From Mucor racemosus (lineage: Eukaryota; Mucoromycota; Mucoromycetes; Mucorales; Mucoraceae): a stretch of 64,000 nt of DNA. The stretch's first letter is position 1. Each line of letters starts with the position of its first letter. The position numbers and the translations under genes were made by a program. The stretch lies in assembly GCA_027405735.1 (NCBI GenBank), contig JAPEHQ010000004.1, positions 1,550,001 through 1,614,000 of the forward strand, written 5' to 3'. The notes beneath the pieces were generated by a model, which had not been told where the DNA came from, did no database searches, and saw nothing but the letters and a program-made list of their open reading frames with translations. This document shows positions 12,742-23,652 of the stretch, piece after piece.

Positions 12742-13969
12742 CACTACGGCCGACCTGTGCTGCACAAGATAATTTCGCTGTGCCCAGGTGGGCTGCACAC
12801 TATAGCCTGAGCTGTTGTACCCACTGAATATGGCTAAAAAGATAGCAAGATGCGCATGGGCACAACAAAAGAAACTGGATACAATCACAACGTTATGCCT
12901 GTATGTGCAGAATAATAGGTTCTGTCCATCATGTATATGACGACATTAATCCCATGTGTGCATAATAGTAGAATGGCCCATAAGCATATCATTACTCCTA
13001 TTTGTGCATAATAATAAAATCTGGCCATGAGCATCATGAGCTGATAGTCTGGGCACAAATTGGTTTGTACATGAGCATCGTGTCGTTTTCAAAATTCCAT
13101 TGCATTTTTTACTGGAATGCGTTTTTAAATTACAGTTGTTTTTATTAATATAGATTATACACAATAGAATTCAATATGTTGTTGACGTAGTAGAGCAATA
13201 CATTTATTAAAAAATTTCAAAAACGAGCCCGTAGAGCGACGCCGTAATTGAGCATAGCAAGTTTGAATGGCTAAGTCTCTTATACTATGGTATAAATTAG
13301 TTTTAAATAAAAAAACGTTTTCTTTTTTTTTACTTTTCTTATATTTAACCACGTGCGGTCTGAAAATTCAGACTTTGTAGCGGACATTTTCGGGATTCAT
13401 TTCATCCTTACCAACACTCATGATTTTGATCAAAAAACAGAAAAATCAAATTTTGATACCAAAATCAACGTTTAAATAGACTACATTGTGAGAGAAAATT
13501 GTAGCCATAGCTAATATACACTTTATAAAAACTTAATATTAAATGTTAAGTAATGAAATATAGCATTTTTGGCCCAAAAACGGTTTTTTGGTTAAAGGAT
13601 TTTCATGTAATATTTTACAATAAAAATGTTTATTATTTTTTATTGAGCAAATAGAGCGCTAAATTCTGCATATGTGAATATTTTTTGTTTTTATATTGGT
13701 AGTATAATTAACTCTAGATTTGCAAAACCAGAAAAAAAAAATTAAAAAATGTCAAAATCGATGATCTGGACAAGAATAATTTTTGAAATTAATATTCCGC
13801 TTATAAGCCTTGTGAGTCTTAAAAATAAGAGATTTTATAATACTCGAGGACTTTTTCAAGAATTTACAATGCTGTACCCACTTGATTCAAGCTTATTACT
13901 GTAAATCTTTATACATGTTAACATTGTGTGGTAGTTTATTTTGATGTTAATATAGTATTACTTTAATAA

Positions 13970-14152
13970 TTATTGCGTTAGAGGTAATTTACATTGAGTT
14001 TTAGCCTTGACCTCCTCTCTAATATCATAAACATAAACATGGCCAGCACAGGAACCTATTGCCACCTTTTTGCCGTCTGTGTCCCAAGCTAATTTATTCA
14101 ATGCTTTACCAGAACCAACTTAAGTACTTACAAATTGTTCCTCGGTATTTGC
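13970..14152 (-). pseudogene. Captured dynein intermediate-chain C-terminal fragment (left copy)
   Basis: Minus-strand frame identical in content to the plus-strand copy at 20271-20453. It reads ANTEEQFVST, a stop, then GSGKALNKLAWDTDGKKVAI and GHVYVYDIREE. This resembles the last WD repeat of cytoplasmic dynein intermediate chain (family pattern N-T-E...ALN...W...G...A-G...G...YD). It has no start codon and carries an internal TAA. Confidence 0.6.
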
Positions 14153-14205
14153 ATTCGAATTTCATAAATTAAATTAACTGGTTCCATTTACAGTAGTATC
14201 AAACG

Positions 14206-14518
14206 TGATCTATCAGAATTACAACATTCGATATATAGAAGATCTCCGACAAATTTAGCAGATCTTATCTATCCAGTAACAACTGGTTCCTGTCACCCAG
14301 GAACTACTAATGAAACATAACTTATAGCAATATTACAACTGAAACATAACATGTTATATCCATACACATTAATAATAATATCTATGGTCACATCTAATGG
14401 ATCCCTGTCCATTAGATCTTATCACACAATTCCAATAACTATATAAACCCATATCTAATTCATTCTAATAAACGGTACTTTTTACGTTGATTTTAATTTA
14501 TAAAGTCTCGATAAATCA
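14206..14518 (+). mobile_element. Solo LTR inside element A
   Basis: A 313-bp insertion absent from the matching right arm. It starts TGATCTATC and ends GATAAATCA (near-perfect inverted ends, TG...CA). It is flanked by a 5-bp duplication AAACG at 14201-14205 and 14519-14523. It contains a TATATAAACC box and an AATAAA signal, as expected of an LTR. The uninterrupted right arm supplies the empty site. Confidence 0.8.
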
Positions 14519-14868
14519 AAACGCATCATCAACGCGCGTTATGATAAATGTCAATCTAATCAGAAACATCCCATTGTCATTGTTATAAGCTATGAAAAGC
14601 TTGGTTTTTAATAATACAGCAATTAAATAAAAACAAACAAGATGATAATAATAATAGCATACACTACGGCCGAACTATGCTTCCCATGGGCATAGTGATC
14701 TGCACAGAGGGGCAGAATAAAAGATTTTGTGCAAATCAGGCAGTCCAGATGAGCAGAGCAATGAGATCAAAATTTTTTAGTCAATTTACTAAAGTATATC
14801 AATCATAATATAATTAATAACGAACATAATTGGAATGTTTTTTAAAGCAGATATGAGTTACTCTGATT

Positions 14869-17196
14869 CAACAGAATTGCCAAATATTTCAGCCCATGGG
14901 CTGATTGATCAGCTCACATTGACTGAAAATCAGACATTGTGCTTATGAAGTAGCCCAAATGTGCTTAAGTTTCAGATCAACATTTTTTTACCAGTTATAA
15001 AAAGTATTACAACAGCATTATTAAAATTAATACCAGAGATACTTGTGGTAAATTAAAGTGCATAATAGTTACTTTCATTTAAATCGGCCGCTTCATCATT
15101 AAGACACTACATAAAAAATAACATTTAAATATCTGTTCTGGTCATAAACATATAACTGGCTTTTTTTAGTACATATTATACTGTCTCTTTTATTTTATTT
15201 GCATAAATGTACGATAATTCACTATAGATCCCATCATGCGTAGCTAATAAACATAAAAAAATACAAAAATACACTATTGATTAATAAATTGTAATTCATT
15301 TGTGCGTAATTGCGTTGCTTTTTTTTAAAGAGTTTTTTTCGCAATAAAAATGGTATATTAATTGAAGAAGTAATTTCGTTTACATTAGGACTGTAATAAT
15401 GGTATGGTAGTCGATACATTCACATAAACAGAAATATTGTATATATAAAAACAGTATATACAGTGATTATGTAAAGACGAAGAACATTAGGGTAGGTATT
15501 GAGCTTTTTAATAGTAATCAACACTGTAGTCAATATGTATATGCTCACTTATCATCATCAAATGATATACGCAAAGAATATTTCAACACTTGTATACAGG
15601 TAGATCATTAACTATATTATTTTCATCATATTTTTATTGAATTGATGCAGTTTGTTTAGTGTATCATTTTTACCTACAGTAGCTAAAGCAATCGATCTCA
15701 AAAGTTGCTTTAGTTAAAATTAATTTAACTCAAAATCACTACATTATTTACCAATGCAATCCTCGTTACTAATATACAGTTTGTACGTTTCTCAAAGCAA
15801 TTTCAATGAGACGCTTACAAGACAATTTATTCCAAAGGCATTTTAGATTGTGGTGGCAACTTCCACTGAAGTAGTTTACATTTAAACAAAAAGACACTCG
15901 CTTGCATGTAAGAATTTTGCATCATAGTATAGAGTCAAGAATGTTTATGTTTGATGGTTTGTGTAGCATATCCTGTTTTAGCATTCAACTTAAAAAACAG
16001 TATAAAGCAGCCTCAAGATTGGCTCAATTTAATAATTTAGTGTGGTTTTATATATTTGAACTAAATGATCTAAAGCCTTCTTGCTACCCATATTAAATGC
16101 ATTTTTATTCTCTTTTCGTACGAAAAATATGGGAATGTTCACTTTTTATATTTTGTATCATACTGATTCCCTCTTTTTTGATGATATTTAACCAGTCAAG
16201 CAAACCAGTATTTCTTTGATATATATATACTATCTATATAACTTTCAAAGACTGGCTGACCGACTAGTATGAAATCCAAGAATTCCTAATTAAGATAGGT
16301 AAAGTATAATGCATAATACAATTCCTTTCATCAATCATGCCTATATACGATAATAGCAGTGCTTATCTTTACTTTATTTAGAGATAAGCTAACAAACTAC
16401 TCATGAAAGTTACAGGAATATACCAAAAGCGACCAATAGTGTAAACTTCGATCATTGCAAAATACAATTGTTTTTATAATAGTGAATACATTTTTTATAC
16501 TTAGTTTACAGTTTGTGAGCCACAAACATTATATTTGAGCATTCATAAACTTTTTCTCATCATGGCCAGCTTCAATCAGCTTGCTTTCAAACATTATCAA
16601 GCTTAATTTCATAGAATCAAATTGGCTCATTATCATAATTCGGACATAATGTGTTTGTGAAAAAGGTAAAATTTCATAAGAAAAAGGCGTGCTCTGTTCA
16701 CATGCTGTCTAATAGCTGTTTTCTTTTCTTCAATACATAGATGGTTGCAAGATTAGATGTTAAGAATATTGATATGTAAGATCACAACATAAATGTGGCA
16801 GCAAGTTTAGTTAATTTGTAATGCTAACTAATGCGCCATTTTTTATAATTTAGGTAATAAATTTGCATTCGATTTTTCTCGGCATGGTGAATTTATTCAA
16901 CTATCAATTGAATACCAAATATAATTAAATAATAAAATGAATTATAGTTTGAAAAATTGTATCTGCAATACATTTATACTGTTTTTAAGAAAAAAAAAAG
17001 CCAAATACGCCAATAGGCATTACTACTATACGTGTACAAAAGGGCTTCAAATCAAGCACATGAGGTGAAATGTTTAGGCCCATATGGGCCGTTTGATGAG
17101 CATATGAGCTGATCGATAAGAAGTTAACCACATTCACTGAAGTGAAAATTTACACCAAAAATTTTAACTCATGGGCTGAAACATTTGGCAGTAGTG
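14869..17196. mobile_element. Possible nested CACTA-like element C
   Basis: The right end reads TTTGGCAGTAGTG (17184-17196). Its complement CACTACTGCCAAATGTTTCA parallels 14869-14890 (CAACAGAATTGCCAAATATT). ATT lies immediately outside both ends. Subterminal motifs GATCAGCTCA and GCCCATGGGCT recur on both sides. The left terminus is degenerate, so this could be subterminal structure of element B instead. Confidence 0.4.
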
Positions 17197-17659
17197 ATTG
17201 CTTGATTGCTTGACTTGAAAGCGAGAAAGCATGTAATACAACAGGGCGAATACAAATCAAGTCAGTTGCTATTCATATAAAACAATAAAAAGTATTTACT
17301 CATTGGATATTTTTTGAGGAAACTAGATCAATAACCAGTACCTTGTGTTAGTTTCTAACTTAATGAAAATTTGTTAATAACCATATATCGTAATTATTAT
17401 GGGGATTTATGAACAAAATGACTTCATGAATGAGATGAAGACAACCTAATAAAATAATATAAGAATTATAATCAAAAGTAGAACTACTACAGTATCATAC
17501 TTACTTTTTCAGCTCAAATTAAAAAGATTGAAACTAAAAGGAAAGAAATGAGATCCACAAAATATTTTTGGCTGATTTATAAACTTCTGAGTGTGTTTTA
17601 AAATGGGTGTTTTTCATTATAAATTCAATATGTGATCCACATTTTTGTCAATGGCCACT

Positions 17660-17800
17660 CTTCCAAAACAAATGCCGAACAATCTCCGGGCGCGTCCATC
17701 TAATAATATTCTTTCCAAGCTGTAAATTTCTAGAAAAAATTACCGGACAGTCCGGACGCGGCTGTTTAAATATCTCAAGCGGCCGTGAGATGCAGGTATT
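17660..17800. other. GC-rich island within element B
   Basis: A ~130-bp patch rich in CCGG/CGCG words, including CTCCGGGCGCGTCC and GTCCGGACGCGGCTG, with a short palindrome CCGGACAGTCCGG. It lies in otherwise AT-rich sequence. The overlapping 77-aa ORF has no recognisable domain. It may be a fragment of another element or a binding-site cluster. Confidence 0.4.
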
Positions 17801-17949
17801 GAAATTTTATACAAAAACTCAGGTTCGATTGCATAATTAATTATTCGAAGGCCTATTTTATGTAAAGTCTAAAATACAACATACAGCATTTGCTGCACAC
17901 TTGTATTAAAAATAATTAAAATATAATCTTCCTTATGAATACTAATCCA

Positions 17950-18120
17950 AGTAAGCTGCACCCTACATGATGGACAAAGGTATGAATATGTGCTTTTTTA
18001 AGTGTTTTGGATACTAATTTCCATGTGACACTGTGCATTCGATAATTTTGAACAACAAGTTGTATACCTGCTATTTACACCTACTGTAATGATCTGCAAT
18101 CTTGGATAAATATTATGGTC
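17950..18120 (-). repeat. RepY fragment inside element B
   Basis: The complement contains CAACTTGTTGTTCAAAATTA followed by TATCGAATGCAC, matching the 60-kb RepY copy (CAACTTGTTGTTCAGACTTA then TCGAATACAC). It preserves the junction that element A interrupts at 12741/12742. Confidence 0.55.
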
Positions 18121-18489
18121 AAAATGATATGCTAATAATATGGTTTTCAATATTAAAGATGGGTGAACATTGATTGAAGGAAGGTTGATGTTCTTATTTG
18201 TAAATTAGATATTTATTAAGGGAAATAAATAAATATGTAAAGAGGCAGAAAGACAGATAATTCCACAGGAAATTATGGAAAGATTTCCTTGCAGTATTTA
18301 TAGGAACATTTGAGATGAGCATTACTGCTGTGAATTATTATAATAGTGACAATTTGATTCATCTATAGTATTGACTTGATCTGAATGAATGAATAAACTC
18401 ATGTTAATCTATTTGCTTTCTAAAAATATTTGTTTCTATTTCGTGGCCAATAGCTAAAAAGAGGAAAACAAGATGTTGTCTTGTATAGC

Positions 18490-20067
18490 ACCACCAACAA
18501 TTATCAAAGGTACACCATAATAATTAATTAATTGTCAATTGGTTTTACTAATAAATGAATTTTTATAGGTCAAAGTAAAGGCATATTCAGTTCAAAACGC
18601 TTGAAATAATTTAATTATGCTAATTTACATAGTTTATTATCATCTATTGCTCATTCAATTGCTATATTTGAATTTAATATTTCGTTTATACTGCTAATCG
18701 ACACGTTCGTCCATTAGAGTTAACTCACCATCCTTGATTAGAGTATCTATAATAACAGTCCATTATTAGCTCATGGTGTGTAAAGTTATTAAAAGGGGTC
18801 GTCTAATCTCAAATTTATCTGATTCAACTACTGATGCTAAACTACTAGTAACATCAAATTAGTTGTGTTTTCTCGCAATAAATAAGGCGTTTTATCAAGT
18901 ACGATGTTGACGTTTAATATATTTCAGTTAAACTGAACAGATAGAGATATGGTTCATCATGCTGCAGAGATCTATGAATGTATGAGAGAGCTCAGATCTA
19001 TGAACACAAAAAAAAATGATCCAAATTGTGATGCTTCTTCGTCGACCTGTACGAAATTTTTCTGTGGCGATAACTGGTGGCTCAAATATAATTAAGGCAT
19101 TTAACTATCAAATGTATTCAATCCAGATGAAGTTGGTTGATTGATATAACATATAACGGATAATAAATACAATGTCATTTATTGAATGGGTGAATATAAA
19201 TGTATAAAGCAAAGCTTACTTTTTTTGAATGAAAGTACTAATAATTCTGATCAACATCAATAGGTTCAAAAAGCATAGTTAAGTGCAATCATTACTACTA
19301 AATTGCATAATTGGATATGCAGAAAACTCGAAGCATTTATTCTTTTTTTTTTTTGGCGATGCTGACAAATCATCGTTCAATATGGCTGAATATTAATGAA
19401 TCAGAGAAAATATAACTGGCAAAAAACTGATACCCAATGTACATTGAGATCAAGATTGATAGAAGGTGCATTCATTGTGTAGTGGAAATCGTTGTGGAAT
19501 ATGTACACATTTATCCACTATATTGATCTCCATTTCATCTGATTCTCAATTAAAGTACAGCTGGTATGATTAGACATTACACTACTAAATGATATATGCT
19601 GATTCATACTAATATAAATTTTCTACCAAGCTTCTATTCTAGCAACTTATAGTTAAAGACCAATCAACATAATATGGATTTAATCACACCATTATGATCA
19701 AGGACCCATGAACTCTATGAATACACCGGTTGGGTACTATCAAGATTTATATCTGACAAGGGGTATGATTGGCTATGTATGGACCTAGGAATGCTTACCT
19801 AATCTCTCTGATGAAAACTATATAAAGAGGACATTTATTTATTACAAAAGTCCTCAAGTAGAATTTAACTTGATAATAAAACCCTAATGTTATCTAGTCG
19901 AATTCCTATTGTTTTTTTATACTTCTTTTCCGTGAATATCTCTGTCTATTCCAGAATCGCAACATTATAATGGATAGAAATTACAGGACCAAGATGTTGT
20001 GTTTTCTTCAGGCTTCTTAAAATGGTTTAAAAGCATACTTCATCAAACTTACTTAAACCTTAAATAC
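18490..20067 (-). repeat. Internal region of B homologous to the right flank 21685-22760
   Basis: Inverted, diverged (roughly 85-90% by eye) copy of the sequence immediately right of element B. Shared landmarks include GGACCAAGATGTTGTGTTTT at 19987, the poly-T/GGCGATGCTGACAAATCATC block near 19345, and GATCTCTGCAGCATGAT near the 18960s in complement. It corresponds to the uninterrupted body of element A. An LTR-like insertion occupies 19492-19954. Confidence 0.7.
19492..19954 (+). mobile_element. LTR-like insertion (solo LTR) in element B
   Basis: About 463 bp present here but absent from the paralogous right flank near 21806. It starts TTGTGGAATATG and ends TCTATTCCAG with inverted TGGAAT/ATTCCA. 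AATCG flanks both sides (19487-19491 and 19955-19959). It contains a TATATAAAGAG box and AATAAAAC. The exact ends are not canonical TG/CA when the AATCG duplication is respected, so the boundaries are approximate. Confidence 0.6.
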
Positions 20068-21681
20068 TCACCATATGCTTTTAGTATCGTCTTGATTTTG
20101 TATTTAATTGCTGTATTAGTAAAAATTAAGCGTTTTCATAGCTTATTACTGTATAACAATGACAGTGATATATTTTTAAATTTAGATTGACATTTATCAT
20201 AAGGCGCGTTGATGATGCATTTGATACTACTGTAAATAGAACCAGTTAATTTAATTTATGAAATTCGAATGCAAATACCGAGGAACAATTTGTAAGTACT
20301 TAAGTTGGTTCTGGTAAAGCATTGAATAAATTAGCTTGGGACACAGACGGCAAAAAGGTGGCAATAGGTTCCTGTGCTGGCCATGTTTATGTTTATGATA
20401 TTAGAGAGGAGGTCAAGGCTAAAACTCAATGTAAATTACCTCTAACGCAATAATTATTAAAGTAATACTATATTAACATCAAAATAAACTACCACACAAT
20501 GTTAACATGTATAAAGATTTACAGTAATAAGCTTGAATCAAGTGGGTACAGCATTGTAAATTCTTGAAAAAGTCCTCGAGTATTATAAAATCTCTTATTT
20601 TTAAGACTCACAAGGCTTATAAGCGGAATATTAATTTCAAAAATTATTCTTGTCCAGATCATCGATTTTGACATTTTTTAATTTTTTTTTTCTGGTTTTG
20701 CAAATCTAGAGTTAATTATACTACCAATATAAAAACAAAAAATATTCACATATGCAGAATTTAGCGCTCTATTTGCTCAATAAAAAATAATAAACATTTT
20801 TATTGTAAAATATTACATGAAAATCCTTTAACCAAAAAACCGTTTTTGGGCCAAAAATGCTATATTTCATTACTTAACATTTAATATTAAGTTTTTATAA
20901 AGTGTATATTAGCTATGGCTACAATTTTCTCTCACAATGTAGTCTATTTAAACGTTGATTTTGGTATCAAAATTTGATTTTTCTGTTTTTTGATCAAAAT
21001 CATGAGTGTTGGTAAGGATGAAATGAATCCCGAAAATGTCCGCTACAAAGTCTGAATTTTCAGACCGCACGTGGTTAAATATAAGAAAAGTAAAAAAAAA
21101 GAAAACGTTTTTTTATTTAAAACTAATTTATACCATAGTATAAGAGACTTAGCCATTCAAACTTGCTATGCTCAATTACGGCGTCGCTCTACGGGCTCGT
21201 TTTTGAAATTTTTTAATAAATGTATTGCTCTACTACGTCAACAACATATTGAATTCTATTGTGTATAATCTATATTAATAAAAACAACTGTAATTTAAAA
21301 ACGCATTCCAGTAAAAAATGCAATGGAATTTTGAAAACGACACGATGCTCATGTACAAACCAATTTGTGCCCAGACTATCAGCTCATGATGCTCATGGCC
21401 AGATTTTATTATTATGCACAAATAGGAGTAATGATATGCTTATGGGCCATTCTACTATTATGCACACATGGGATTAATGTCGTCATATACATGATGGACA
21501 GAACCTATTATTCTGCACATACAGGCATAACGTTGTGATTGTATCCAGTTTCTTTTGTTGTGCCCATGCGCATCTTGCTATCTTTTTAGCCATATTCAGT
21601 GGGTACAACAGCTCAGGCTATAGTGTGCAGCCCACCTGGGCACAGCGAAATTATCTTGTGCAGCACAGGTCGGCCGTAGTG
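20068..21681 (+). repeat. Right arm of element B, inverted partner of 12742-14661
   Basis: The terminal ~1.5 kb matches the left arm in reverse complement. Small ORFs in both arms (for example 13155-13352 and 21071-21268) translate identically, showing that the arms are nearly identical at the DNA level across the outer part. No protein family was recognised in those ORFs. Confidence 0.85.
20271..20453 (+). pseudogene. Captured dynein intermediate-chain C-terminal fragment (right copy)
   Basis: Frame reads ANTEEQFVST, TAA, then GSGKALNKLAWDTDGKKVAI, GSCAGHVYVYDIREE, and stops at TAA (20451-20453). This fits the final WD-repeat blade and C-terminus of cytoplasmic dynein intermediate chain. 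The internal TAA sits where a CAA (Gln) would be natural. No upstream exons are present, so it is a host-gene fragment carried by the element. Confidence 0.65.
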
Positions 21682-22760
21682 ATATGGTGAGTATTTAACA
21701 TCTCAGTAAGTGTGATGAAGCATGCTTTTAAACCCTTTTAAAGATTCTGAAGCAAACACAACGTCTTGGTCCTGTAATTTCTATCCATCATAATGTTGCA
21801 ATTTTCACTACACAATGAATACACATTCTATCAATCTTGATCTCAATGTACATTGGGTATCAGTTTTTTGCCAGTTATATTTTCTCTGATTCATTAATAT
21901 TCAGCCATATTGAACGATGATTTGTCAGCATCGCCAAAAAAAAAAAAGAATAAATGCTTCAAGGTTTCTGCATATCCAATTATGCAATTTAGTAGTAATG
22001 ATTGCACTTAACTATGCTTTTTGAACCTATTGATGTTGATCAGAATTATTAGTACTTTCATTCAAAAAAAGTAGGCTTTGCTTTATACATTTATATTCAC
22101 CCATTCAATAAATGACATCGTATTTATTATCCGTTATATGTTATATCAATCAACCAACTTCATCTGGATTGAATACATTTGATAGTTAAATGCCTAAATT
22201 ATATTTGAGCCACCAGTTATCGCCACAGAAAAATCTCGTACAGGTCGACGAACAAGCATCACAATTTGGATCATTTTTTTTGTGTTCATAGATCTGAGCT
22301 CTCTCACACATTCATAGATCTCTGCAGCATGATAAACCATACCTCTATCTGTTCAGTTTAACTGAAATATATTAAACGTCAACATCGTACTTGATAAAAC
22401 GCCTTACTTTATTGCGATGCAACACAACTAATTTGATGTTACTAGTTTATTTAGCACCAGCAATTGAATCAGATAAAGACATGAATTTGAGATTAGACGA
22501 CCCCTTTTAATAGTTTTGCAAACCATGAATTAATGATGGACCGTTATTATAGATATTCTAATAATCCAGGATGGATAGTTAACTCCAATGGACGAACGAG
22601 TCAATTAGCAGTATAACTCAAATATTAAAAGCCAATATAGCAACTAAATGAGCAAGAGATGATAAATCATGTAAAATAGCATGATGATTTAATTGTTTCT
22701 AGCGTTTTGAACTGAATACACCTTTAATTTCGACCAATAAAAATTGATTTATTTGTTGTA
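21682..22760 (+). mobile_element. Element A, right continuation
   Basis: Continues element A after element B. It is homologous in inverted orientation to 20067-18500 within B. The homology ends at about 22755, where a hairpin and unrelated sequence begin. The predicted right terminus of A (a GTAGTG end) was not found further on, so A is truncated or interrupted here. Confidence 0.6.
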
Positions 22761-22767
22761 GTATTGA

Positions 22768-22819
22768 TGTCGAGCCCGGTTTTGCCAGCCAAATTTAATA
22801 GAATAAACTGGGCTCGACA
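22768..22819. other. Perfect-loop hairpin, 15-bp stem
   Basis: Inverted repeat TGTCGAGCCCGGTTT (22768-22782) and AAACTGGGCTCGACA (22805-22819), 14 of 15 pairs, with a 22-nt loop. It is GC-rich relative to its surroundings and lies exactly where homology between element A and element B ends. Confidence 0.6.
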
Positions 22820-22829
22820 ACAACTCTAA

Positions 22830-23400
22830 TTTGTTGTATGCCACCAATTAGTACCATACGTTATCACCTTCTGCCGTATCAATAATACATCTTACAATTT
22901 ATTGACTACGAAATACATTGAACCGCAAAGCCTTGATATCGGATATTATAAATAAGAAACTCATAGCGTACTAAGTATATCCAGCAGCAATTAAAAAAAC
23001 GTTTGGACATTAATTATGACACTATATTGTTTTATCCCAGCGGTTAATCAATAAAGTAGCTATCAAATCAATACCCAAACATATTTAGCGCAGCATTGAA
23101 ACAAGGCAACTCATACAGTAAGCTCTGCAAGCAAGGTTAAATTATGATTGATCCATTTCAATCCATAGATTACTATCAAACAGATCTAATAATAGCTCAA
23201 TAGTGCTTTGAATTACATCTCAGGATCTCAATGTCAAATCAATATAAAAGGCCATACTTTTATATCTAAATAAACGATATCTTGGTTTTGTTTTACAGTT
23301 GAAGAAATGATTCATTACTCACTCTCTTTTAATTGTATTCTTTTTAAAGTATTATTTATCAAACATGAAAATATACGACACAACACGTCGTTTTATTAGA
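22830..23400 (+). repeat. LTR-like non-coding stretch
   Basis: Starts TGTTGTATGCC, has a TATAAAAGGCC box (about 23248) and an AATAAACG signal (about 23270), and contains ACACAACA near 23380. This resembles an LTR, but no flanking duplication could be matched, so the call is weak. Confidence 0.25.
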
Positions 23401-23652
23401 CAGATATATTATGTTTTACTGATGGGTTTATCAATTCACAGTGATTTGTAAAAGTAGAAATATAAATGTTTATGCAGGATATATGTAAATCTATTATCAT
23501 GTATAATTGGAGATTAATTCGATGAATATTCACAAGAATAGGATTTTTTTCTTTGTTTTCTGCAGTTGCAAATAATAGTTTATTATTTTGTAAAACTTAA
23601 AACTCATTATCCAGGGCTTAATTTCTGTATTCACAACATAGGTCTAATTGAT

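Larger units (their letters stand above)
12742..14661 (+). mobile_element. CACTA-like element A, left part
   Basis: Begins with CACTACGGCCGACC. It is the inverted counterpart of 20068-21681. About 1.44 kb (12742 to about 14180) appears essentially identical to the right-hand arm, and similarity then drops through 14661. Subterminal direct repeats TGTGCANAATA at about 12904, 12957 and 13003 (about 50-nt spacing) are typical of CACTA-type ends. Element B is inserted at 14662 and element A resumes at about 21682-22760. No transposase ORF is present. The right end of A was not found in the window. Confidence 0.7.
14662..21681. mobile_element. CACTA-like element B, 7.0 kb, no transposase
   Basis: Bounded by CACTACGGCCGAAC at the left and the complement of CACTACGGCCGACC at the right, with ATA directly outside both ends (14659-14661, 21682-21684). 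The 3-bp duplication and CACTA ends fit the CACTA/EnSpm-type rule. The flanks 14560-14661 and 21685 onward form one continuous sequence homologous (inverted) to 20182-20068 and 20067-18500 inside B itself. That internal copy shows the uninterrupted site, ...CACCATATGCTTTTAG. B is therefore a copy of the same family inserted inverted into A. No ORF above 80 aa looks coding, so it is non-autonomous. Confidence 0.72.

Noticed and set aside
12904..13060. Spaced ~50-bp repeats considered as a CRISPR array
   Set aside because: Only three degenerate units in a eukaryotic transposon end. They are subterminal repeats.
12946..13352. 65-aa and 72-aa ORFs in the left arm, repeated exactly at 21071-21477
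   Set aside because: They are identical because the DNA arms are identical. They overlap each other, match no family I know and have no splice or start context.
17815..17840. GGTTCGATTGC as a tRNA B box
   Set aside because: No A box or cloverleaf could be built upstream. No tRNA gene was recognised anywhere in the window.
22830..23400. Confident LTR call
   Set aside because: TATA and poly-A signals are present, but no target duplication or second copy could be matched by eye. Kept only as a weak feature.
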